A stretch of 64,000 bases of DNA from Prevotella sp. (GTDB taxonomy: Bacteria; Bacteroidota; Bacteroidia; Bacteroidales; Bacteroidaceae): NCBI GenBank assembly GCA_016291085.1, contig JAEEVW010000012.1:25724-89723 (forward strand), in the 5' to 3' direction. Shown here in pieces: positions 43,078 through 50,160 of the stretch. How positions within the stretch are numbered: the stretch's first letter is position 1; the number at the start of each line of letters is the position of its first letter. A program made the position numbers and the translations under genes. A model generated the notes under the pieces. The model did no database searches and had not been told where the DNA came from. It was given only the letters and a program-made list of their open reading frames with translations.

Positions 43078-43833
43078 TTAGTCTTGAATCTGTGGATATT
43101 TCCTTGTCCAGCCGTCCCAGCGCAGACGCATCACACCGAAGAATGCCTCGCCAAAGATGCCACCCGACATCTTTGAAACGCCTTCGCGACGGTTCACGAA
43201 GATGACGCTGACCTCCTTAATCTTAAAGCCGATCTTGTAGGCGGTGTACTTCATCTCAATCTGGAAACCATAGCCCTTGAAACGGATCTTGTCGAGTTCG
43301 ATGGTCTTCAGCACGCGGCGCTTGTAACACTTGAAACCCGCTGTGGTGTCGTGCACTTTGAAGCCCGTGACAATACGCACATATTTCGAGGCAAAGTAAG
43401 ACATGAGCACACGTCCGATGGGCCAATTGACTACATTGACACCACTCACATAGCGTGAACCGATGGCCACGTCGTAGCCTTCGTCAGCACAGGCCGAATA
43501 GAGGCGAGGCAGGTCGTTGGGGTCATGGCTGAAGTCGGCATCCATCTCGAAGATGTAGCCGTAGTCGCGCTCCAAGGCCCACTTGAATCCTGTGATGTAG
43601 GCCGTTCCCAAGCCCAGTTTCCCGCTACGTTCAAGAATGAAGAGACGGTCGCTGAAGTCCTCTTGAGCCATCAGGCCCTTTACGATGGCGGCAGTACCAT
43701 CTGGAGAGCCGTCGTCGATAACCAGGATATGAAAACACTTTTCCAGTCCGAATACAGCCCGGATAATCTTCTCTATGTTTTCCTTCTCGTTATAAGTCGG
43801 AATGATGACAATGCTGTCACTTGCGTGCACCAT
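43078..43833 (-). CDS. polyprenol-phosphate mannosyltransferase-like GT2 glycosyltransferase
   Basis: A 251-residue GT-A glycosyltransferase that would load a sugar onto a polyprenyl phosphate at the cytoplasmic face of the membrane. Motifs: VIIPTYNEKENIEKII, LVIDDGSPDGTAAIV, the metal-binding EMDADFSHDPNDLP and a C-terminal VSVIFVNRREGVSKMSGGIF. Family resemblance is strongest to dolichyl/polyprenol phosphomannose synthases. No C-terminal membrane helices. The start codon stands at the edge of a TTTAC/ATTTG repeat array. Confidence 0.9.
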   Translation of the reverse strand: MVHASDSIVIIPTYNEKENIEKIIRAVFGLEKCFHILVIDDGSPDGTAAIVKGLMAQEDFSDRLFILERSGKLGLGTAYITGFKWALERDYGYIFEMDADFSHDPNDLPRLYSACADEGYDVAIGSRYVSGVNVVNWPIGRVLMSYFASKYVRIVTGFKVHDTTAGFKCYKRRVLKTIELDKIRFKGYGFQIEMKYTAYKIGFKIKEVSVIFVNRREGVSKMSGGIFGEAFFGVMRLRWDGWTRKYPQIQD

Positions 43834-43839
43834 GATTAT

Positions 43840-43873
43840 ATTTACGATTTGACAATTTACTATTTACTATTTG
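43840..43873 (-). repeat. TTTACGATTTGAC-type array upstream of the glycosyltransferase
   Basis: TTTACGATTTGACAATTTAC followed by TATTTACTATTT. Same type and same position relative to the start codon as the array before trxA (6643-6680). Confidence 0.65.
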
Positions 43874-43877
43874 GGTG

Positions 43878-43967
43878 CAAAATTACGAAATAATTATTAA
43901 TTATCTCATAGCGGTTGCAAATTCTTCACTCTTCACTCTTCACTTTTCACTTTTTTTCGTAATTTTG
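43878..43967. promoter_or_regulatory. divergent -7 boxes for the glycosyltransferase and mfd
   Basis: Both strands carry TTCGTAATTTTGC: minus box TAATTTTG at 43885-43878, plus box TAATTTTG at 43960-43967, thirteen bases before the mfd ATG. A -33 element is not evident for either; a repeat array occupies that space. Confidence 0.5.
43909..43957 (-). repeat. degenerate GTGAAGA/TTTGCAACCGC array, copy 2 (reverse)
   Basis: Read on the minus strand the tract gives four GTGAA units then AATTTGCAACCGCT; compare 931-975 and 49064-49106. It lies between two divergent -7 boxes. Confidence 0.75.
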
Positions 43968-43980
43968 CACACGAATTCGT

Positions 43981-46900
43981 ATGAAAATCGAAGAATTGCT
44001 GAAAATTTATGCCAAATCGTCCCAAGTGGGTGCGTTGGCAGAAATCTTGAGGAAAAAGTCGGTGAAGACCGTTTTCCTCGAGGGACTGATGTGCTCGTCA
44101 GCCCCGATGGTGTTTGGAAGTTTGGTGACGAAAGGTAAACTTTCTACCACACTATTCATTCTTCAGGATGCCGATGATGCAGGGTATTTCTATCATGACC
44201 TGACGCAGTTGCTGGGCGAGGAGCAGGTGCTGTTCTTTCCCAGTAGTTATCGCCGTGCCATCAAGTATGGGCAGCGCGACAGTGCCAACGAAATCCTGCG
44301 CACGGAAGTTCTGTCGAAACTCTCTGCCCTAGAAGGTAATCATAATTCTCAATTCTCAATTCTCAATTCTCCATTATATATCGTTTCCTACCCTGAGGCA
44401 CTGTCAGAATTGGTGGTGTCGCAGAAACAGCTGGGCGACCAGACGTTGGTGTTGCGACAGGGCGAGACGATACAGGTGGACGACGTGACGTCATTTCTGC
44501 GCGAGTTGGGATTCCATGAGGTGGACTACGTCTACGAGCCCGGTCAGTTTGCCCTTCGCGGCAGCATTCTCGACGTCTATAGCTATAGCAGCGAGTTGCC
44601 CTTCCGCATCGATTTGTTTGGTGACGACATCGACTCCATCCGAACATTTGAGGTTGATACGCAATTGTCGAAGTCGCGCCGTGAACAGGTGGAAATCGTG
44701 CCCGAGTTGGGCGTCACTGAGGAGAAGGTATCGTTTCTGTCGTTTCTGCCCGACGAGATGTTGCTCGTCGCCAAGGACTTCCGCTATGTCCAAGATGTCG
44801 TAGAGCGGACCTACCAGGAAGGTTTTTCTCAACAGGCTCTGACGGAACGTCTGGAGAGTGCCACCGAGATGGAACAGCACGACATCAAGATGCAGATGCA
44901 GCGCGACCTGCAGCTGGTCAGCGGTTCGCAGTTCAGTAGCGAGATGTTGCGTTTCCGAAGGTTGGAGATGGGTTCGCGCCCGTCCTGTCCCCCCGATGCA
45001 ACACTGACGTTCCACATGGCGCCCCAACCCCAGTTCCATAAGAACTTCGAACTGTTGGAGGAAACCCTCGAGGATTATCTGGAGCAAGACTATCAGCTTT
45101 ATATTCTGGCCGACAGTGCCAAGCAGTTGGAACGCTTGAAAGATATCTTTGCCGAACAGGGTTCCGTCAGTTTTGAACCTGTACAGAATACACTGCACGC
45201 AGGCTTCGTCGACCACAACCTCCGGCTCTGTGTGTTTACCGACCACCAGATATTCGACCGTTTCCATAAGTACAACTTGCGCTCCGACAAGGCGCGAGGT
45301 GGTAAGGTGGCCCTGACGCTGAAGGAGATTCAGCAGTTCGAGCCCGGCGACTATGTGGTACATATCGATCACGGCATCGGACGCTTTGGCGGGCTGGTGC
45401 GCATGCCGATTCAGAATTCTGGACATTCTGGAAAATCCGGAGAACCCGGATTCCAGGAGATGATTAAAATCCAGTACGACGGAGGGGGCACCATCTACGT
45501 GTCGATACATTCTTTATATAAGGTGTCAAAATACAAGGCGCAGGACGGTGGCGAACCACCGCGTCTGTCGCACTTAGGCACAGGGCAGTGGGAGCGCATG
45601 AAGGAGCGCACCAAACAGAAGCTGAAGGACATTGCCCGCGACCTGATACAGCTCTATGCGGCCCGTCGCCAGCAAAAGGGCTTTGCCTTCTCGCCTGACT
45701 CCTTCCTGCAACATGAGTTGGAAGCAGGATTTCTATACGAAGATACGCCCGACCAGCTGAAGGCCACCAACGACGTGAAAGCCGATATGGAAAAGTCGCG
45801 CCCCATGGACCGGTTGGTGTGTGGCGACGTGGGCTTTGGCAAGACGGAAGTCGCTGTGCGTGCTGCCTTCAAGGCGGCGTGCGACGGCAAACAGGTGGCC
45901 GTGCTGGTGCCTACTACGGTCTTGGCCTATCAGCATTTCCAGACGTTCTCTTCCCGACTGAAAGACATGCCGGTCCGAGTGGATTATCTCTCCCGTGCTC
46001 GCAGCACCAAGCAGACTACAACCATTCTGAAGGACTTGGCTGAGGGCAAGATAGACATCCTGATTGGTACGCACAAACTCATCGGCAAGAGCGTGAAGTT
46101 CAAGGACTTGGGCCTGCTTATCATCGACGAGGAACAGAAGTTCGGCGTGTCGACCAAAGAGAAGTTGCGCCAGATGAAGACCAATGTCGACACGCTGACC
46201 ATGAGTGCTACACCCATACCGCGTACGTTGCAGTTCTCGTTGGTAGGTGCCCGCGACCTAAGCATCATCCAGACACCGCCGCCCAACCGCTATCCCATTC
46301 AAACTGAGATACATACATTCGGCGCAGAGATCATTGCCGATGCTATCAATTTCGAGATGTCGCGCAACGGACAGGTCTACTTCGTCAATCCGCGCATCAA
46401 CGACCTGAAGCGCATCAAGGAACTCATCAACAAGTACGTGCCTGATGCCCGTGTCGCCGTGGGCCACGGACAGATGAAACCCGAGGAACTGGAACAGATT
46501 ATCGTCGACTTCCAGAACTACGACTACGACGTGCTGCTCTCGACGACCATCGTCGAAAACGGTATCGATATTCCCAATGCCAACACCATCATCATCAATG
46601 GTGCTCACCATTTTGGACTCTCTGACCTGCACCAGATGCGCGGACGCGTGGGACGCGGCAACCGCAAGGCCTTCTGCTATCTGCTGGCACCACCGTTGGC
46701 TGCCCTGCCCGTAGAGAGCCGCCGCCGACTGGAGGCCCTCGAGCAGTTCAGCGACCTGGGTGCAGGCATCCATATCGCCATGCAGGACTTGGACATTCGC
46801 GGTGCGGGCAATCTACTGGGCGCCGAACAGTCGGGATTCATTGCCGACCTGGGTTACGAGACCTATGTGAAGATTCTGAACCAGGCGGTGGTGGAACTGA

Positions 46901-47505
46901 ATAATGAAATGACGAATGAAGAATGTGGAATGAGGAATGGTCGCTCTCAGCGAGGTTCAATGAAGAATGACGAATTCTCAAATCATCATTCAGACATCGC
47001 CAAAGGCGATCATTCCTCATTCATCACTCCTCATTCCTCATTCGTCTCCGACTGCACGCTCGACAGCGACTTGGAGATGTACTTCCCCGACCAGTATGTG
47101 CCTTCGGACTCGGAGCGCATGCTGCTCTATCGTGAACTGGACGGATTGCAGACCGACGAACAGCTGGAGGCCTACGGCAAACGGTTGGTCGACCGCTTCG
47201 GGCCGATTCCCCATGTGGGCGAGGAACTGATGCGTGTCGTACCGCTCCGGCGACTGGGCAAGCTGTTGGGTTGCGAAAAGGTGGTGCTGAAGCAGGGCCG
47301 CATGACGCTGTTCTTTGTGTCGAATGCCAACAGTCCGTTCTACCAGAGTGAGGCCTTCGACCATATCCTGTCGTTTGTGGCACAGCATCCGCGTCGCTGC
47401 AACTTCCGCGAGGTCAACGGCAAACGCTCGATGGTCATCAGCGACATCACCACGGTGAAAGATGCCGTCGAGTTGCTGTCATCCGTAAATAATGCTAAGA
47501 ATTAG
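43981..47505 (+). CDS. mfd: transcription-repair coupling factor with three repeat-derived insertions
   Basis: Mfd removes stalled RNA polymerase at lesions and recruits UvrA. Domains in order: UvrB-like region (1-400; FREL GFHEVDYVYEPGQFALRGSI is split by repeats elsewhere), RNA-polymerase interacting CarD-like domain (about 455-520; PGDYVVHIDHGIGRFGGLV), RecG-like helicase with Walker A GDVGFGKTEVA (about 615) and IIDEEQKFG, then TRG and C-terminal D7 domain. Three low-complexity stretches look inserted: residues 120-131 (NHNSQFSILNSP), 477-491 (QNSGHSGKSGEPGF) and about 975-1022 (NNEMTNEECGMRNGRSQRGS and on). Each coincides with a different short-repeat family and keeps the frame, so the protein is probably functional. 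Confidence 0.95.
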   Translation: MKIEELLKIYAKSSQVGALAEILRKKSVKTVFLEGLMCSSAPMVFGSLVTKGKLSTTLFILQDADDAGYFYHDLTQLLGEEQVLFFPSSYRRAIKYGQRDSANEILRTEVLSKLSALEGNHNSQFSILNSPLYIVSYPEALSELVVSQKQLGDQTLVLRQGETIQVDDVTSFLRELGFHEVDYVYEPGQFALRGSILDVYSYSSELPFRIDLFGDDIDSIRTFEVDTQLSKSRREQVEIVPELGVTEEKVSFLSFLPDEMLLVAKDFRYVQDVVERTYQEGFSQQALTERLESATEMEQHDIKMQMQRDLQLVSGSQFSSEMLRFRRLEMGSRPSCPPDATLTFHMAPQPQFHKNFELLEETLEDYLEQDYQLYILADSAKQLERLKDIFAEQGSVSFEPVQNTLHAGFVDHNLRLCVFTDHQIFDRFHKYNLRSDKARGGKVALTLKEIQQFEPGDYVVHIDHGIGRFGGLVRMPIQNSGHSGKSGEPGFQEMIKIQYDGGGTIYVSIHSLYKVSKYKAQDGGEPPRLSHLGTGQWERMKERTKQKLKDIARDLIQLYAARRQQKGFAFSPDSFLQHELEAGFLYEDTPDQLKATNDVKADMEKSRPMDRLVCGDVGFGKTEVAVRAAFKAACDGKQVAVLVPTTVLAYQHFQTFSSRLKDMPVRVDYLSRARSTKQTTTILKDLAEGKIDILIGTHKLIGKSVKFKDLGLLIIDEEQKFGVSTKEKLRQMKTNVDTLTMSATPIPRTLQFSLVGARDLSIIQTPPPNRYPIQTEIHTFGAEIIADAINFEMSRNGQVYFVNPRINDLKRIKELINKYVPDARVAVGHGQMKPEELEQIIVDFQNYDYDVLLSTTIVENGIDIPNANTIIINGAHHFGLSDLHQMRGRVGRGNRKAFCYLLAPPLAALPVESRRRLEALEQFSDLGAGIHIAMQDLDIRGAGNLLGAEQSGFIADLGYETYVKILNQAVVELNNEMTNEECGMRNGRSQRGSMKNDEFSNHHSDIAKGDHSSFITPHSSFVSDCTLDSDLEMYFPDQYVPSDSERMLLYRELDGLQTDEQLEAYGKRLVDRFGPIPHVGEELMRVVPLRRLGKLLGCEKVVLKQGRMTLFFVSNANSPFYQSEAFDHILSFVAQHPRRCNFREVNGKRSMVISDITTVKDAVELLSSVNNAKN
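44344..44374 (+). repeat. AATTCTC tandem array inside mfd (insertion 1)
   Basis: Four ATTCTCA units encoding NSQFSILNS. Reverse complement of the GAGAATT units before tsaE (5812-5882). Confidence 0.78.
45409..45454 (+). repeat. 9-bp array inside mfd (insertion 2)
   Basis: Units ATTCTGGAC, ATTCTGGAA, AATCCGGAG, AACCCGGAT encode QNSGHSGKSGEPG between residues that are normally adjacent in the RNA-polymerase interacting domain. Related to the array in the PorW-like gene. Confidence 0.75.
46900..47046 (+). repeat. composite inverted element inside mfd (insertion 3)
   Basis: Left array AATGAAGAATGTGGAATGAG, hairpin TCGCT-CTC-AGCGA (46941-46953), middle AATGAAGAATGACGAATTCT, hairpin TCGCC-AAA-GGCGA (46997-47009), right array CATTCCTCATTCATCACTCC and CATTCCTCATTC. 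Same architecture as 26965-27090. About 49 codons, no stop. Confidence 0.85.
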
Positions 47506-47512
47506 GCCATAA

Positions 47513-47544
47513 TTTGCATATCTCAAAAAATATGCTTAATTTTG
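47513..47544 (+). promoter_or_regulatory. exbB operon promoter
   Basis: TTTG-N20-TAATTTTG, full consensus, just after the mfd stop. Confidence 0.78.
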
Positions 47545-47552
47545 CCGCCCAT

Positions 47553-47590
47553 ATCAAGAGATAATAGTTAAGAGATAACAGATATTAGAA
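47553..47590 (+). repeat. AGATAATAGTTA-type array upstream of exbB
   Basis: AGAGATAATAGTTAAGAGAT and AACAGATATTAGAAAT: loosely repeated GAGATAAYAG units ending at the exbB start codon. Weakest of the array calls. Confidence 0.5.
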
Positions 47591-47592
47591 AT

Positions 47593-48432
47593 ATGAAGAG
47601 ACTGATTGCACTTTTTGCAATGGTATTTTTGCTGGCTGGCGTGCAGCATGTGCAGGCACAGGACCAGCAGGCAGAAGATACTATGATGTTAGATGATGTC
47701 GTGGACACAACGGCCTTCGTGGCAGACTCCGCGATGGCTGCTGTAGAGGCTGACCTGTCAGACGACGACAGCGAGATGATGGACGAGGGCGGCGGACTGC
47801 ACAAGCAGTTGAAGCGCAAGTTCATCGAGGGCTCGGCCAGTTTTATGTCGCTCGTGGCGCTGGCTTTGGTGCTGGGACTGGCATTCTGCATCGAGCGCAT
47901 CATCTATCTGACGCTGTCGGAGGTGGACACCAAACGGCTGATGAACGATGTCGATGCCAAGTTGCAGCAGAATGATGTCGAAGGAGCGAAGGAACTCTGC
48001 CGCGACACCCGCGGGCCTGTGGCATCCATCTGCTATCAGGGACTGTTGCACATCAAGGAACCCCTCGACCAGATTGACCGTCAGCTGACGAACTACGGCA
48101 TGGTGCAGATTTCGAAGATGGAGAAGGGTTGCACGTGGATTCGCCTGTTCATCGCCGTGGCCCCCTCGCTTGGATTCCTGGGAACGGTCATTGGCATGGT
48201 AATGGCCTTTGACCGTATTGAGACGGCTGGCGACATCAGTCCGACCATTGTGGCGCAAGGCATGAAGGTGGCGCTCATCACCACCATCTTCGGTATCATT
48301 GTGGCCATCGTGCTGCAGTTTTTCTATAATTATATCCTCTCGAAGATTGAGCACCTGACCTCACAAATGGAGGAGGGCGCCATCATCTTTATGGACTCTG
48401 TAACCCAACTAAAGACGCGCAACAATGGCTGA
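47593..48432 (+). CDS. exbB: MotA/TolQ/ExbB proton channel family protein
   Basis: Proton channel subunit that energises TonB-dependent transport (or a Tol-like system) with ExbD. 279 residues: N-terminal signal-like helix and an acidic exported region, a membrane helix near 92-110 (FMSLVALALVLGLAFCIERI), a cytoplasmic loop, and the paired helices LFIAVAPSLGFLGTVIGMVM and MKVALITTIFGIIVAIVLQF. The motif SLGFLGTVIGMVMAFDRIE is diagnostic. Followed with overlap by a 40-residue protein and two exbD genes. Confidence 0.92.
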   Translation: MKRLIALFAMVFLLAGVQHVQAQDQQAEDTMMLDDVVDTTAFVADSAMAAVEADLSDDDSEMMDEGGGLHKQLKRKFIEGSASFMSLVALALVLGLAFCIERIIYLTLSEVDTKRLMNDVDAKLQQNDVEGAKELCRDTRGPVASICYQGLLHIKEPLDQIDRQLTNYGMVQISKMEKGCTWIRLFIAVAPSLGFLGTVIGMVMAFDRIETAGDISPTIVAQGMKVALITTIFGIIVAIVLQFFYNYILSKIEHLTSQMEEGAIIFMDSVTQLKTRNNG

Positions 48433-48547
48433 TATGAGTAGTTATCTTCTGGCAGATGTAATGCTGTGGCTGATGTATATCGCCATGGGGGTGGCTGTGG
48501 TGGCTACCATCGTCTCTGCCATCCGTTCGTTCTGGCTTAACAAATAA
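48425..48547 (+). CDS. 40-residue single-helix membrane protein within the exbB-exbD operon
   Basis: ADMSSYLLADVMLWLMYIAM and GVAVVATIVSAIRSFWLNK. The ATG overlaps the exbB stop by 8 bases and the stop lies 2 bases before exbD, so translation is coupled on both sides. One membrane helix, short basic C-terminus. No family recognised; position suggests a small accessory subunit of the ExbBD complex. It is below usual gene-calling length. Confidence 0.75.
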   Translation: MADMSSYLLADVMLWLMYIAMGVAVVATIVSAIRSFWLNK

Positions 48548-48549
48548 GA

Positions 48550-49065
48550 ATGAGGTTCCGTCGCAGACATAGGGATATTCCCGAGCTCAACACCACGTCG
48601 ACAGCCGATATCTCGTTCATGCTGTTGGTGTTCTTCCTGGTTACCTCGTCCATGGACAGCGACAAGGGACTGGGCCGCAAGATGGCACCCCTCGATGAAC
48701 AGCAGCAGGAGCAGGTTGACGTCAATCGCAACAACGTGTTGCAGATTCGGCTCGACGAGCGCGACTCGCTGTTCTGCGACGACCAACCCGTGACGCTGAC
48801 ACAGCTGCAACAGCAGGTAGAGTCGTTTGTGGCAGCCCAACAGACCGACCGCTATATCATTGCCGTACAAACCGACCGCGCCACCAGTTACGATGCCTAT
48901 TTCGAGATGCAGAATGCCGTGGTGGCTGCCCATCGCGTGCTACGCGAAAAGATGGCCCAGCAGAAGTTTGGCCGTCCGTTCAGCCAGTGTTCCGAGGAAC
49001 AGCGCGAAGTCATCCGCCGCCGCTATCCGCAGCGCATCAGCGAAGGCATGGGAAGCGAAGAGTAA
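48550..49065 (+). CDS. exbD: ExbD/TolR-family biopolymer transport protein (first)
   Basis: A 171-residue ExbD with a basic N-terminus (RFRRRHRDIPELNTTSTADI), one membrane helix (SFMLLVFFLVTSSMDSD) bearing the conserved aspartate region, and a periplasmic domain. The PELNT-STADISFMLLVFFLVTS pattern is typical. The C-terminal extension (CSEEQREVIRRRYPQRISEG) is longer than usual. Works with ExbB upstream and the second ExbD downstream, a duplicated arrangement common in Bacteroidetes. Confidence 0.9.
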   Translation: MRFRRRHRDIPELNTTSTADISFMLLVFFLVTSSMDSDKGLGRKMAPLDEQQQEQVDVNRNNVLQIRLDERDSLFCDDQPVTLTQLQQQVESFVAAQQTDRYIIAVQTDRATSYDAYFEMQNAVVAAHRVLREKMAQQKFGRPFSQCSEEQREVIRRRYPQRISEGMGSEE

Positions 49066-49106
49066 GTGAAAAGGGAAAAGTGAAAAGTGAATAATTTGCT
49101 GCCGCC
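49064..49106 (+). repeat. degenerate GTGAAAA/TTTGCTGCCGC array, copy 3
   Basis: Starts at the stop codon of the first exbD: AAGTGAAAAGGGAAAAGTG, AAAAGTGAATAATTTGCTGC, CGC. Matches 931-975 almost base for base in its last 24 positions. Confidence 0.78.
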
Positions 49107-49137
49107 CAAAGGAAATCATAAAGTTCAAAGATAAAAA

Positions 49138-49608
49138 ATGAGCCGTTTTCGACAAAAGCAGAATCGCGAGGTGCCAGGACTGAATCTGGCGGCTATGCCC
49201 GACCTGATTTTCACGGTCCTGTTCTTCTTCATGATTGTCACCCACATGCGCGACGTGAAGCCCATGGTGCGCTTCACCATCCCGCAGGGTACGGAAGTCG
49301 AGAAGGCGCGGCAGGCCGGCATCGTCTATCTGTTCATCGGCAAACCCGTCAACGGCCAGGGCGATGTGGTGAGTGGCGAGTCGCGCATCCAGTTGAACGA
49401 CCGTATGATTACCCTCGACGAGTTAGGCCCTGCCATCGAACAGGAACGCTCCTTGATGACGGAGGATGCCCGCCAGCATATGGTGGTGTCGATTCGTGCC
49501 GACCGCGAAACGCAGATGGGGCTCATCAACGATGTCAAGCAGGAACTGCGCAAGGCCGGAGCCCTGCACATCAACTATTCCGCCACAGGGGGAAAAGGTG
49601 AGAAATGA
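49138..49608 (+). CDS. exbD: ExbD/TolR-family biopolymer transport protein (second)
   Basis: A 156-residue paralogue of the preceding ExbD: basic start SRFRQKQNREVPGLNLAAMP, membrane helix DLIFTVLFFFMIVTHMRDV, and a periplasmic domain with IRADRETQMGLINDVKQELR, typical of ExbD/TolR. The last codons (GKGEK, stop) fall in a GAGAAATGA repeat shared with the convergent folA. The pair of ExbD proteins presumably forms a heteromeric stator element. Confidence 0.9.
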   Translation: MSRFRQKQNREVPGLNLAAMPDLIFTVLFFFMIVTHMRDVKPMVRFTIPQGTEVEKARQAGIVYLFIGKPVNGQGDVVSGESRIQLNDRMITLDELGPAIEQERSLMTEDARQHMVVSIRADRETQMGLINDVKQELRKAGALHINYSATGGKGEK

Positions 49609-49642
49609 GAAATCTCTCATTTCTCATCTCTCATTTCTCATC
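49598..49642. repeat. inverted GAGAAATGAG array providing stop codons to exbD and folA
   Basis: GTGAGAAATGAGAAATCTCT and CATTTCTCATCTCTCATTTC. Read on either strand the array gives GAG AAA TGA, so both convergent proteins end in ...EK and stop inside the repeat. Confidence 0.8.
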
Positions 49643-50119
49643 TTTGACGTAGTCTACAAACGCGTATTCATAATCGTGGTGCTCATCCTTTGGATGGGTC
49701 TCTTTTGTCTCTATGCGCCAGCCCTCGCTATAGTCGGGGAAGAAGGCGTCGGCCTCGGCGGGTTCATCGTCCACCTCCGTCAGACACAGCCTGTCGGCTA
49801 TCGCCATCGCCTGTGCGTAGACGCGGGCACCACCGATGATATACACATCCTCGTCGTCCTTGCAACTCTTCAAGGCTGCCTCGAGGGTGGGGTAGACGTC
49901 GCAGCCCGGTAGCTCTTTCGTCGTTCTCGATAGCACCACATTCCGGCGGTTGGGCAGTGCCCCCTTCGGCAGACTCTCGTAGGTGTTACGGCCCATCACG
50001 ATGGTATGCCCTGTGGTCAGCGCCTTGAATCGCTTCAGGTCGTTGGGCAACCAGTAAATCAGTTTGTTCTTCAGTCCGATGGCTCTGTTCTTCGCCACCG
50101 CCGCAATAATACTAATCAT
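49631..50119 (-). CDS. folA: dihydrofolate reductase
   Basis: Reduces dihydrofolate to tetrahydrofolate with NADPH. 162 residues from the ATG at 50119: ISIIAAVAKNRAIGLKNKLI, WLPNDLKRFKALTTGHTIVM, GRNTYESLPKGALPNRRNVV and IIGGARVYAQAMAIADRLCL are all classical positions. The frame extends 11 codons further upstream but only the internal ATG begins the fold. The C-terminus (VKDEK) comes from the repeat array shared with exbD. Convergent with the exbBD operon. Confidence 0.95.
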   Translation of the reverse strand: MISIIAAVAKNRAIGLKNKLIYWLPNDLKRFKALTTGHTIVMGRNTYESLPKGALPNRRNVVLSRTTKELPGCDVYPTLEAALKSCKDDEDVYIIGGARVYAQAMAIADRLCLTEVDDEPAEADAFFPDYSEGWRIETKETHPKDEHHDYEYAFVDYVKDEK

Positions 50120-50160
50120 ACTTTTCAATTTTTCTGCAAAGATACAATTCAAAGGTAGGA

